This document shows positions 35,592 through 44,383 of a DNA stretch of 64,000 bases, in pieces. Made by a program: the position numbers and the translations under genes. The stretch is taken from the NCBI RefSeq assembly GCF_008274695.1, contig NZ_VTOU01000006.1, positions 62,001 to 126,000 on the forward strand, written 5' to 3'. The notes beneath the pieces are model-generated. The model worked only from the letters and a program-made list of their open reading frames with translations. It was not told the DNA's origin and did no database searches. Source of the DNA: Sphingomonas montanisoli. Lineage in GTDB: Bacteria > Pseudomonadota > Alphaproteobacteria > Sphingomonadales > Sphingomonadaceae. Positions within the stretch are counted from its first letter, which is position 1, and each line of letters begins with the position of its first letter.

Positions 35592-38341
35592 CCTTTTGGG
35601 GCACGGTAGCGCCGATCTTTTGGCGCAGCGGCCGTAGCGTGCCGGTCGTTAAGTCATGATCCGTCCAAAGGTAATCGCCGGTCAGATTGATGTGTTGCCA
35701 GCCCAGCGGTGACAGATGTTGGAGAAATTCGGCCGGGATTTCCTTTCCTTGCTGCTCCATATGGCGAAGCACCGCCTCGAGGTAGGTCGTGTTCCAGAGG
35801 ACAATGGCTCCAGCCACCAGATTGAGCGCGGACGCTCGGTGTCCTTGAGCCTGTAGCCCATGGTCGCGTATCCGGCCGGTGCGGTGAAAGAAGATCGCGC
35901 GCTTGAGGGCGTTCTGCGCCTCGCCCTTGTTCAGTTCGCGCGTAGCACGGCGCCGTTCTTCCGGCTTTTCGATCCAGTCTAGGGTGAAAAGCGTCCGTTC
36001 AACCCGGCCTATCTCGCGTAGCGCCAGCGCCAGGCCGTTGGCGCGCGGATATGAACCAAGGCGCTCGAGCATGGTGGAGGCACTCGTGACTCCGGTCCGG
36101 ATAGATGTTGCGAGGCGGACGATGTCTTCCCAGTGGCTAGCGATGAGCTGTTCATCAATGGCCTGCGCGGCCATCGGGGCTATGGTCGGCCCTGGCCGCG
36201 CATCGCGGAACAAGTGGAGGCGCCGGGCGGCGATATTGGGAATTCGCGGTGCGAACTGGAACCCCAGCAAATGGCAGAGCGCGAAAACATGGTCGGAAAT
36301 GCCGCCGCCATCGGTATGGTGGCGTTCAATCGCAAGTTCGGCACCATGATGCAGCAGGCCGTCAAGGACGTGGGCTGCCTCGCTCGCACCGGCGGAAATA
36401 ACCTTGGCATGAAACGGCGCATAGCGATCCGAGACGTGAGTATAGAAGGATACCGAAGGTTCACTGCCCTTGTGGGGATTGACAGAACCGGTCGCCTGCG
36501 CGCGGCGATCAAGTGGAAAGTTCTGGCCATCGGAACTCGACACATTTCCATCGCCGAACACATTTGACAGCGTCATGCGATGCTGAGCATCGGCCAACAT
36601 CGCCAAGGCGGCGCCGTAGCTGTCTTCGCGTAAATGCCATGCCGCAAGCCAACCGAGTTGGCGCTGGCTCACCAAATCGCAGGCCTCTGCCATGCGGGCG
36701 TGGCCGAGATTGGTGGCGTCGGCAAGAACCGCTGTCAGGACAGTGCGGGGATCATCATGTACGCGGCCCGTGGTGAGATGGGTAAAGCATTTCGAGAAGC
36801 CGGTCCAACGATCAACCTCCGCCAGCAGGTCAGTAATGCGGATGGCCGGCAAATGGCCATACAAGGGAGAGAGTGCCCTTTCGGCTTCCTCCGGTGTGAT
36901 GGCTCGAAGTGGCGATATCCGCAGCTTGCCGCCTGAAAAGTGCACATCTTCGAGCGCGTCCGCTTCCACCTTTGCGTCCACCTCGGCCAGCCTTCGGGAA
37001 AGGAGCGCCTTGCGCTCCTCGAGCCAGACTGCGGCCGTATCGGCGACCGGGACAGGCAATGGACCAGCGGCCCTCATAGCAGTGAACACCGGGGTGGAGA
37101 TAAGTTGCTGCTCCACGGCTCTGTATCGCCGGCTGCCTTCGACCCACACGTCACCCGCTCGCAAGCGGTCCCGCAACTCGGCGAGGACACAGAACTCGAA
37201 AATACGGCGATCAAGACCGGCTCGGCCAATCCGTCGCCGCCATGCCGGTCGGACGAAACCAAGCGCGGCATCTGCTGGTAGCTTGCGCAGGCGGCCACTT
37301 CCGAGATCGCGCATTGTCGCGATGGCTCGAGCAAGACCCACACAGGCAGGCACCGCACCGAAGGTGAAGCTTGCGACGAAGGCCGGACCGATCTGTCGCA
37401 GGATCGGCAGGTTCGATCGCGCGAGTTCGACGGGATCGAGCGGATCGGGACGGACAAGTCGCTTGGCTTCCTCGATCTCGGAACCGAGATCGTCCCATCC
37501 GATAACCTCTTCAATGGCGCTGAGAGGATCTGCACCGCTGTCCCTTGCATCAATGATCGCAGTTCCGAGACGGGCCAGCAGACGAATTTTGCCATTGATG
37601 GTGCGTTTGTCGCGCTTCAGCGCAGCCTCTTCCCGGCGCTCGGCACGCCGGAACATCTGTCCGATCAAACGTTCGAACATCATCACGGCATCGTCAGTCA
37701 GGGCGATCTGCATTTCGGCAACGGTGGCAGCCAGAATGGCCCGGCGACGGATCGGGTTCAGGACGGATAGATGTTGCGCAGTGAGCCGCACGCCCTCCTG
37801 ATTAAGGCGCCGCAGTCGTTCTGGATGGACTGGGGCTACAACTTCAGGCTCCAAGCCGATTGCCCGCAATGTGGACAATCGCTCGAGAATTTCCGCGAAG
37901 GCACGTCGTCCCGGTCTACCGGGTGGTTGGCGGATCCAGGCAAGAATGCTGATGCGGCCTGCATTGTGCTGCAGCAGCAGCGAGTCCAGCAGGCCGCATT
38001 GCACTGAAGTCAGACTTCCCGTCAGCAGGTTGCCCACGTTCCGCTCGGCATCTAACAGAGCTTTGCTCACCATGCGTTCCAGGGACGTGATACCGGGCAC
38101 GATTATCTGCCGGCGGCGGAATTCTTCCATCAGGATCCGCGCGAGATCGATTCCACCGGTCATGGTCAGTGCGATCGGCAAGAGCCAAGCCTGCAGTTCT
38201 GCATGGATCGGACGGCTCAATTGCCGGAAACCGAATACCTCGCGCAGCGTATCGAGTTGCTCATACCGGGTGGGACCACGCGTGGCATAATCGGCAAGCG
38301 CGTCCGGCTCGACGCCGAGCTGATCCCCGACGAACCTGAGA
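35587..38341 (-). pseudogene. tnpA: outer tnpA, 3' portion (split by inner transposon)
   Basis: This part encodes about 916 residues of a Tn3-family transposase, starting at RFVGDQLGVEPDALADYA and including the DDE catalytic half. The 5' part is at 42858-43081. Joining them across one copy of the TGAGA duplication gives an uninterrupted frame (APL then RFVGDQ) of about 992 codons, a normal length. A short spurious N-terminus can be read from the inner element's repeat (up to 38364), but it lacks the first 76 transposase residues, so activity is unlikely. Confidence 0.92.
38337..38341 (+). repeat. target-site duplication TGAGA, left copy
   Basis: TGAGA immediately outside the left repeat of the inner transposon, identical to 42853-42857. 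Five-base duplications are the rule for Tn3-family insertion. Confidence 0.92.
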
Positions 38342-38379
38342 GGGGTGACTACACGAAAGTGCATTTTACGTACGCTACA
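38342..38379 (+). repeat. left terminal inverted repeat of the inner transposon
   Basis: Begins GGGGTGACTACACGAAAG and ends TACGCTACA. It differs from the right copy at six positions, including the two innermost bases. Confidence 0.9.
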
Positions 38380-38406
38380 GGCGAACGAATGCAGTACGAT
38401 GGCCGA

Positions 38407-39159
38407 ATGACCGGAAACCAGAACCGCCGCCTACTGCTCCTGACCCTGCCGCCGTCGCATTACTGCGAGCGGGCGCGCTGGGCGCTGGATCGTCAGGGGA
38501 TCGTGTATGATGAGGAGCGGCTAGCGCCTGGGGCGCACATGCTGCGCACCAAACGCTTGGGCGCTTCAGCCACGTCGCTTCCATTGCTCCTGCTCGGTGA
38601 CGGCTCGATATGCCAGGGAAGCGATCGAATTTTGGACTGGACGGGATTGCCAGGTGGAGACCCCGAAATTGAGCAGCGGCTAGAACATACGACGGCACCG
38701 CTCATTCGCCAGTGCCTGTACGCCGGACTGCTGGCTGCACCACGCTCAGGCATTCGCGACGTGTTGCTGCGTGGTACGAGCGCACCCCAAGCTGCGATAG
38801 TACGCCTCATTTGGCCGCTGCTGCGCCGAACGATGGTTACGGGCATGAATGCGCGGCCGCATCTCTTGCCCGAGCTGATCGCGCGAGTTGAACGCGAACT
38901 TGACTGGTTAGACCTGGTTCTCGCTGAGCGCGGCAATCACCTGGTGGGCCAGGAGTTTGGTCGCGCCGATCTGACCACGGCAAGTCTGCTGGCTCCCCTC
39001 GCATTGCCGCAGATGGAACCGGTGAAGAGCGTCTCCGCTGGAATCGAATGGCCGTCCTCGCTTGCTCCCTTCCTCGCGAGTTGGGCGGAACGACCCACTT
39101 TGAAATGGGTCCGCAATATATACGCATCCTACCGCGTTCCGCTTTCCAACGCCTTGTAA
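38407..39159 (+). CDS. glutathione S-transferase family protein (transposon passenger)
   Basis: A 250-residue protein with a thioredoxin-like N-terminal domain (LLLLTLPPSHYCERARWALD; the SxxC motif of several GST classes) and an all-helical C-terminal domain (HLVGQEFGRADLTTASLLAP, typical of GSTs). ATG 38407 is the likely start; ATG 38389 is possible. It sits between the left repeat and tnpR, with its end overlapping the tnpR end by 31 bp, so it travels with the transposon. Substrate unknown; detoxification or aromatic degradation is plausible. Confidence 0.82.
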   Translation: MTGNQNRRLLLLTLPPSHYCERARWALDRQGIVYDEERLAPGAHMLRTKRLGASATSLPLLLLGDGSICQGSDRILDWTGLPGGDPEIEQRLEHTTAPLIRQCLYAGLLAAPRSGIRDVLLRGTSAPQAAIVRLIWPLLRRTMVTGMNARPHLLPELIARVERELDWLDLVLAERGNHLVGQEFGRADLTTASLLAPLALPQMEPVKSVSAGIEWPSSLAPFLASWAERPTLKWVRNIYASYRVPLSNAL

Positions 39160-39686
39160 AGGGCGGTCTTCCCGATTTTCAAGCGAGCGGCAGCCTCGCG
39201 CACAGTGAGGCCCGCTGCGATGTGCGCCCGCGCCTTGCGCAACTTGTCGGGGGTGACGACGGGGCGGCGCCCGCCCTTGCTACCGCGCTCGCGCGCGGCG
39301 CGCAGGCCCGCCTGGGTGCGCTCGCGGATCAGATCGCGCTCGAACTGCGCGAGGGAGCCGAAGATGTTGAACACCAGCATGCCTCCCGGCGTGGTGGTGT
39401 CGATGCTCTCGGTGAGCGAGCGGAACCCGATGCCCCGTGCCGCCAATTCACCGATTTTCTCGATCAGGTGGCTCATCGAGCGACCAAGCCGATCGAGCTT
39501 CCACACGACCAGCGTGTCGCCGGAGCGCAGATAGGCCAGCGCTTCGGCAAGACCGGGCCTGTCAGCCCTGGCACCCGACGCCTGATCGTCGAAAACACGT
39601 TCGCATCCTGCCCGCTCCAGTGCGTCGTGCTGGAGCGAGAGCTTCTGGTCAGGGGTGGAGACCCGCGCATAGCCGATCAGCGCCAC
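39129..39686 (-). CDS. tnpR: serine resolvase TnpR of the inner transposon
   Basis: A 185-residue serine recombinase: ALIGYARVSTPDQKLSLQHD holds the catalytic Ser, the E-helix region (GDTLVVWKLDRLGRSMSHLI) follows, and a C-terminal helix-turn-helix (TVREAAARLKIGKTALYKAL) ends it. I chose GTG 39686, giving the usual length and leaving the res repeats (39701-39804) outside the gene; an ATG at 39743 would put res within the coding region. It resolves cointegrates at res. Confidence 0.9.
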   Translation of the reverse strand: MALIGYARVSTPDQKLSLQHDALERAGCERVFDDQASGARADRPGLAEALAYLRSGDTLVVWKLDRLGRSMSHLIEKIGELAARGIGFRSLTESIDTTTPGGMLVFNIFGSLAQFERDLIRERTQAGLRAARERGSKGGRRPVVTPDKLRKARAHIAAGLTVREAAARLKIGKTALYKALESGTR

Positions 39687-39700
39687 GGGCCGCTCTGTTG

Positions 39701-39804
39701 TGTCCGTTTTCCCATCATCATACGATCTTGTCCGAATCGCCATCGAAGGTCCAGAGTTGACGGACACGTTCCCGGTGGCCGTCCAACGGACGTCTGACGG
39801 ACAG
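39701..39804. promoter_or_regulatory. res site of the inner transposon
   Basis: Repeated TGTCCG/CGGACA words: TGTCCG at 39701 and 39729, CGGACA at 39761, GTCC-AAC-GGAC at 39781-39791 and ACGGACA near 39797. This is the expected pattern of inverted resolvase subsites between divergent tnpR and tnpA; the promoters of both genes should lie here. Confidence 0.65.
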
Positions 39805-39824
39805 CGACATGGAGGGGTTCGACC

Positions 39825-42782
39825 TTGGCCAGAAGACACCTGCTAACCCGCGAGATGCTTGCGGGCCATTATGATCCGTCGCTCGATGAACGCGAGATCG
39901 CGCGCCACTTCACCTTGACCTGTGACGACCTCGAACTGATCGCATCCCGGCGTGGCGAAGCCACCCGCCTCGGCTTTGCGATGCTGATGCTATATCTGCG
40001 CTGGCCGGGGCGTGTGCTGGAAGCCGGCGAAGCGCCGCCCATGCCGATCCTCGCGTTCGTGGCCCGTCAGTTGGATGTGTCGCCCGCGTCATGGCGCGAC
40101 TATGCCCGGCGCGACGAGACACGACGAGCGCACCTCGCAAACCTGTCGCGGCGCTTCGGTCATATCGCCTTTGGTCGCGCAGATTTTCACGCGTTGGTCG
40201 CGTTCGCCATGCCGATTGCGCAGACCGTCACCCAGCCCTCGCGGCTTGCCGGCATCGTCATCGACGAGATGCGACGCCGGCGATTGCTTCTGCCGCCCGT
40301 GACGGTAATCGAGGCGATCGTGCGACGGGCGCGGCAGCAGGCTGGGGATCTGGTCCATGACGTGCTCGCCGGGGATCTCGGCGAACCCGAACGCGCGCAG
40401 CTCGACGCCCTCCTGTCGCGGCGCGACGACAAAAGCACGACCTGGCTCTCATGGCTGCGCAACCCGCCCCTGTCGCCGGCACCGCGCAATATCCTGCGAC
40501 TGATCGAACGGCTCGACCATGTTCGCGCGCTGGGCCTGGCGGCCTCGCGCGCCGCGACCATCCCCCAGACGGCGTTCGACCGGATCGCCGACGAGGCGGC
40601 GCGCATCACGCCGCAGCATCTGGCGGAACTGCCTGACCGGCGCCGTCATGCGATCCTTGCTGCTGCCGGCATCCGGCTTGAGGAAAGCCTGACCGATGCG
40701 GTGCTGACGATGATGGACAAGCTCCTGGGGAGCATGATGCGACGGGCCGAGAATCGGACCAAGGACAAGGCGATCGGCACGATCCGGTCATTGCAGGCGC
40801 AGCTTCGCCTGCTCACTGGCTCATGCCGGACCCTGCTCGACGCGCGGGCGCGAGGCGTCGACTCTCTTGCCGCCATCGGTTCGATCGACTGGGAAAGACT
40901 GGGAACGGCGGTCGTGGACGCCGAGCTGCTGATCGCGCCGGAAACGATCGACCGCACGGCCGAACTGATCGATCGGCAGCGCTCGCTGCGCTTCGTGATC
41001 GGGCCGTTCCTCAACGCCTTCGAGTTTCGCGGTGCCGGCGCGGTGCAGGGTTTGCTCGATGCGGTCCGCCTCGTGGCTGACATCTATCGCACCGGACGCC
41101 GCCGCCTGCCCGACAAACCGCCACTCCGGTTCGTGCCGCCGTCATGGCGGCCGTTCGTGCTGCGCGATGGCGTGGTCGTCCGCGCCGCCTATGAGCTGTG
41201 CGCACTCACCCAACTGCGCGACCGGCTGCGCGCCGGCGACATATGGGTGGCGGAAAGCAGCCAGTATCGCGCCTTCGACAGCTATCTCCTGCCACCTGCA
41301 ACCTTCGATGCGATGCGCGCGCGAGGACCGCTGCCGCTGGCAATCGACACCGATTTCGACAGCTTCATCGCGGGTCGCCGCGCTAGTCTCGACACCGCGA
41401 TCGAGCGGGTGACGATCCTCGCCAGGCAGGGAGAGCTGCCCCAGGTCCGCCTTGACGGCAACGGTCTTGTCATATCGCCACTCAAGGCGCTCACGCCGCC
41501 CGACGCAGAGGATATGCGCCGTGTTGCCTATGATCGCCTGCCACGCGTGAAGATCACCGATCTCCTTTTGGAGGTAGATAGCTGGACCGGCTTTTCCGAA
41601 TGCTTCACCCATCGCCGCTCCGGTCGCGTGGCCGACGACCGCAACGCGCTCCTGACCGTCATCCTGGCCGATGGCATCAATCTTGGGCTGACGCGCATGG
41701 CCGAGACCTGTCAGGGCGCGACGCTGCGCCAGCTCGCCCATCTGCACGACTGGCATATCAGCGAGGCCGCCTATGGCGAGGCGCTGGGGCGGTTGATCGA
41801 CGTTCACCGCACCGTGCCGCTGTCCGCGCTGTGGGGCGACGGCACCACCTCTTCGAGCGACGGCCAGCTCTTCCATGCGGGCGGGCGCGGTGCCGCGATC
41901 GGCGACATCAATGCGCGCAACGGCAACGAGCCCGGCGTCAGCTTCTACACCCACGTCTCGGACCAATATGATCCGTTCGCGAGCCGCGTGATCGCGGCGA
42001 CCGCCGGCGAGGCCCCCTATGTCCTCGACGGACTGCTATACCATGCCACCGGCCTGTCGATCGAAGAGCACTACACCGACACCGGCGGCGCATCCGATCA
42101 TGTGTTCGGCCTCATGCCCTTCTTCGGCTACCGCTTCGCGCCCCGCCTGCGCGACCTGAAGGACCGGCGCCTGCATCTTTTGCCCGGCCAGGAAGCGGGG
42201 CCTCTGCTGGCCGACATGACCGGAGATCCGGTCGCCATCGGGCACGTCGCTGCCCATTGGGACGAACTGCTGCGTCTTACCACCTCGATCCGCAGCGGCA
42301 CCACCACCGCATCGGCGATGCTGCGCAGATTGTCCGCCTATCCGCGCCAGAACGGACTGGCGATGGCCTTGCGCGAGGTCGGGCGGATCGAGCGCTCGAT
42401 CTTCATGCTCGACTGGCTGCGCGATCTCGACCTGCGCCGGCGCACCCAGGCCGGACTCAACAAGGGCGAGGCCCGCAACGCGCTTGCCCGTGCACTCTTC
42501 TTCAACCAGCTCGGCGAACTGCGCGATCGGCGGTTCGAAAACCAGACCTATCGCGCCTCCGGCCTCAACCTGCTCGTCGCCGCCATCATCCTGTGGAACA
42601 CCCGCTATCTCGAACGGGCGGTCGGGGCGCTGGCGATCCCGGACGGTGTTGCGCGCCATATCGCGCCGCTGGGATGGGAGCATATCTCGCTCACGGGCGA
42701 CTATCGCTGGAATGTCGAAAACCGCCCCGATCCCGGCCAACTCCGCCCGCTACGGACGCCTTCATCGCTCCTAGCCGCATGA
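39825..42782 (+). CDS. tnpA: Tn3-family transposase TnpA of the inner transposon
   Basis: A 985-residue DDE transposase, full length for the family. N-terminal DNA-binding part (LTREMLAGHYDPSLDEREIA, then TRLGFAMLMLYLRWPGRVLE) and the catalytic half (LWGDGTTSSSDGQLFHAGGR, then RNGNEPGVSFYTHVSDQYDP). TTG 39825 is the start, with GGAGGGG seven bases upstream. It ends 32 bases before the right inverted repeat. Sequence differs clearly from the split outer tnpA, so these are two separate lineages. Confidence 0.93.
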   Translation: MARRHLLTREMLAGHYDPSLDEREIARHFTLTCDDLELIASRRGEATRLGFAMLMLYLRWPGRVLEAGEAPPMPILAFVARQLDVSPASWRDYARRDETRRAHLANLSRRFGHIAFGRADFHALVAFAMPIAQTVTQPSRLAGIVIDEMRRRRLLLPPVTVIEAIVRRARQQAGDLVHDVLAGDLGEPERAQLDALLSRRDDKSTTWLSWLRNPPLSPAPRNILRLIERLDHVRALGLAASRAATIPQTAFDRIADEAARITPQHLAELPDRRRHAILAAAGIRLEESLTDAVLTMMDKLLGSMMRRAENRTKDKAIGTIRSLQAQLRLLTGSCRTLLDARARGVDSLAAIGSIDWERLGTAVVDAELLIAPETIDRTAELIDRQRSLRFVIGPFLNAFEFRGAGAVQGLLDAVRLVADIYRTGRRRLPDKPPLRFVPPSWRPFVLRDGVVVRAAYELCALTQLRDRLRAGDIWVAESSQYRAFDSYLLPPATFDAMRARGPLPLAIDTDFDSFIAGRRASLDTAIERVTILARQGELPQVRLDGNGLVISPLKALTPPDAEDMRRVAYDRLPRVKITDLLLEVDSWTGFSECFTHRRSGRVADDRNALLTVILADGINLGLTRMAETCQGATLRQLAHLHDWHISEAAYGEALGRLIDVHRTVPLSALWGDGTTSSSDGQLFHAGGRGAAIGDINARNGNEPGVSFYTHVSDQYDPFASRVIAATAGEAPYVLDGLLYHATGLSIEEHYTDTGGASDHVFGLMPFFGYRFAPRLRDLKDRRLHLLPGQEAGPLLADMTGDPVAIGHVAAHWDELLRLTTSIRSGTTTASAMLRRLSAYPRQNGLAMALREVGRIERSIFMLDWLRDLDLRRRTQAGLNKGEARNALARALFFNQLGELRDRRFENQTYRASGLNLLVAAIILWNTRYLERAVGALAIPDGVARHIAPLGWEHISLTGDYRWNVENRPDPGQLRPLRTPSSLLAA

Positions 42783-42814
42783 TGGACGGCGGCAGTGTTC
42801 GCTAAAAGTTCTCC

Positions 42815-42852
42815 CTTAGCGTACGTAAAACATACTTTCGTGTAGTGACCCC
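42815..42852 (-). repeat. right terminal inverted repeat of the inner transposon
   Basis: Reading leftward it begins GGGGTCACTACACGAAAG and ends TACGCTAAG; 32 of 38 bases match the left repeat. Confidence 0.9.
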
Positions 42853-42857
42853 TGAGA
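42853..42857 (+). repeat. target-site duplication TGAGA, right copy
   Basis: Identical to 38337-38341 and directly outside the right repeat. Confidence 0.92.
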
Positions 42858-43081
42858 GGAGCATCAGGGATGAATTCGCCGGGTTTCAGCAATCGGCCAG
42901 GATATCGCAAGGCGCAGAGCTGCAGCGCAAAACCGAGGCGGTTGTGGGGACGCCTCCGGCTCGTGAAGACGCGCAGATCTGCGGAACTGAGCGTCCAGTA
43001 TCGCACCAGATCTGGCTCGCTCTCCGGCAAGGCGAACAACTCGGCGTGTTGCGCCTCGGTCAGAACAGAGCGGCGCGGCAT
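42858..43081 (-). pseudogene. tnpA: outer tnpA, 5' portion
   Basis: Encodes the first 76 or so residues of the outer transposase (MPRRSVLTEAQHAELFALPE, then NRLGFALQLCALRYPGRLLK), ending at the insertion point. The continuation is at 38341-35587. ATG 43081 is four bases after the tnpR stop, as in transposons with cotranscribed tnpR-tnpA. Confidence 0.9.
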
Positions 43082-43085
43082 CGGG

Positions 43086-43670
43086 TCAGGCCTTGACAGG
43101 TCCCGTCCAGCCAATGCGATCGAGCGTGCCGATGAGGGTCGATCGCGGCACCTTGAATGATCGGCACACCGACGCCTTGCTTGCGCCGGCATCGAGGGCT
43201 GCCGTGATCTGCTCGATCGTTTCCGCGTCAATGCTGGGCGGCCGGCCCCCGCGCCGGCCCCGTCGTCGAGCTGCGACCAAGCCTGCCATCACCCGCTCAC
43301 GCGTGAGCGCGCGTTCATATTGGGCGAGCGCGCCGAAGAGCGAAAACAGCAATTCACCATGGGGCGTGCTTGTGTCCATCTGCTCCGTTAGCGATCGGAA
43401 GGCCACACCTCGATTTTTCAGATCGGTTATGATCGCCAGAAGATTGGTCAATGATCGCCCGAGACGGTCGAGTTTCCAAACGACCAAGGTGTCGCCGGCC
43501 TTCAGGAATTCGAGGCAAGCCTTCAGGCCGGGACGATCATCCCGGGCGCCCGATGCCTTGTCGGAATAGAGATGGCGCTCATCGACACCTGCGGCGAGGA
43601 GGGCATCGCGTTGAAGGTCAACCGACTGACGGTCATCGACCGATGAGACACGCATGTACCCGATGAGCAT
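43086..43670 (-). CDS. tnpR: serine resolvase TnpR of the outer transposon
   Basis: A 194-residue serine recombinase with LIGYMRVSSVDDRQSVDLQR (catalytic Ser), GDTLVVWKLDRLGRSLTNLL and a C-terminal helix-turn-helix (ASKASVCRSFKVPRSTLIGT). ATG 43670 is preferred; a TTG at 43679 would fall in the res inverted repeat. The gene is intact, so cointegrate resolution may still work although tnpA is broken. Confidence 0.9.
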   Translation of the reverse strand: MLIGYMRVSSVDDRQSVDLQRDALLAAGVDERHLYSDKASGARDDRPGLKACLEFLKAGDTLVVWKLDRLGRSLTNLLAIITDLKNRGVAFRSLTEQMDTSTPHGELLFSLFGALAQYERALTRERVMAGLVAARRRGRRGGRPPSIDAETIEQITAALDAGASKASVCRSFKVPRSTLIGTLDRIGWTGPVKA

Positions 43671-43673
43671 GTG

Positions 43674-43857
43674 CGACAAACCCTGAAATTGATGTTGTCG
43701 CGCACTGGATCAAAGCGACAGGGTTTGTCGTGCAAAATCAACCATGGTTGTCGAGGCGTAGCCTGGTTGCGATGCTACCCTGTCGGAAAACATGTGGTTT
43801 CCGGCAGAGCAAGGCTCCTGCTGGTGGATAAATCATGTTCCAGTTAATGAGGGGGCC
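43674..43857. promoter_or_regulatory. res region of the outer transposon and passenger promoter region
   Basis: CGACAA (43674-43679) and TTGTCG (43695-43700) form an inverted pair of resolvase-subsite size; related words GCGACAGGG, GTTTGTCG and GTTGTCGAGG follow within 60 bases. The remainder up to the GNAT start has no gene and probably holds divergent promoters. Confidence 0.55.
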
Positions 43858-44301
43858 ATGTTGACGATCAGAAAATCAAATGTGGGCGATGGACCTCGCG
43901 TCATGCAGATTTGGCGAGAAGCGGTTGATGCGACACATGACTTCCTTGATCCGAAGGATCGTGATGCCATCGAGCAGGAGTTGTCCCAGTTTCTGCCAAC
44001 TGCCCCCCTATGGCTCGCAATTGATAAGGCAAGCAGAACGGTAGGATTCATGCTGTTGGATGGCTCGCACATGGAAGCCTTGTTCATTGATCCTGCCAGT
44101 AGAGGGCAAGGCGTAGGGCGTTCATTAGTCGAACATGCCTGTTCCTTATATTCCGTCATTTCGACGGACGTAAATGAACAGAATTCAGCGGCAGCCGGAT
44201 TCTATCGCCGCCTTGGATTTATCCCTACCGGACGATCAGAAATGGACGGTCAAGGGCGACCTTATCCGCTTATCCATTTGCAGCGGCTACCAAGCGTTTA
44301 G
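43858..44301 (+). CDS. GNAT-family N-acetyltransferase (transposon passenger)
   Basis: A 147-residue acetyltransferase with the acetyl-CoA loop SRGQGVGRSLVEHACSLY and the C-terminal NSAAAGFYRRLGFIPTG motif. ATG 43858 follows GAGGGGG. The N-terminus (IRKSNVGDGPRVMQIWREAV) resembles small YiaC/YjaB-type GNATs. Substrate unknown; a resistance role is possible because it is carried as cargo, but no aminoglycoside-type signature is evident. Confidence 0.82.
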   Translation: MLTIRKSNVGDGPRVMQIWREAVDATHDFLDPKDRDAIEQELSQFLPTAPLWLAIDKASRTVGFMLLDGSHMEALFIDPASRGQGVGRSLVEHACSLYSVISTDVNEQNSAAAGFYRRLGFIPTGRSEMDGQGRPYPLIHLQRLPSV

Positions 44302-44345
44302 GCCGTTCTTGCACGGAAATCAGGTGTTTTCCGACGCCTTCAGGC

Positions 44346-44383
44346 GTTAGCGTATATCTGTGCCCGTTTTATGTGACGCCCCC
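44346..44383 (-). repeat. right terminal inverted repeat of the outer transposon
   Basis: 38 bp, identical to the left repeat apart from the innermost base. It provides a GTG (44360) that opens a frame into the truncated channel gene. Confidence 0.92.

Larger units (their letters stand above)
38342..42852. mobile_element. inner Tn3-family transposon (4.5 kb)
   Basis: Bounded by 38-bp inverted repeats beginning GGGGT (38342-38379 and 42815-42852; 32 of 38 identical) and flanked by the perfect duplication TGAGA. It carries a glutathione S-transferase passenger, tnpR (leftward), a res region, and a complete tnpA (rightward). Divergent tnpR/tnpA around res is the Tn3-subgroup arrangement, unlike the outer element. 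All parts look intact, so it may be active. Confidence 0.94.
35554..44383. mobile_element. outer Tn3-family transposon (8.8 kb, carries nested element)
   Basis: Bounded by 38-bp inverted repeats (35554-35591 and 44346-44383; 37 of 38 identical) starting with GGGGGCGTC and ending CGCTAAG, the Tn3 pattern. Contents: tnpR and tnpA in the same leftward direction, a res region, and a GNAT acetyltransferase passenger. tnpA is interrupted by the inner transposon. The bases outside the repeats (TTGTA on the left, TGTTT on the right) do not match, so no target-site duplication is present. Confidence 0.92.

Noticed and set aside
38342-38364. Alternative N-terminus for the split outer tnpA provided by the inner repeat
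   Set aside because: It adds nine residues from the inner repeat and lacks the true 76-residue N-terminus found at 42858-43081, so it is a chance start.
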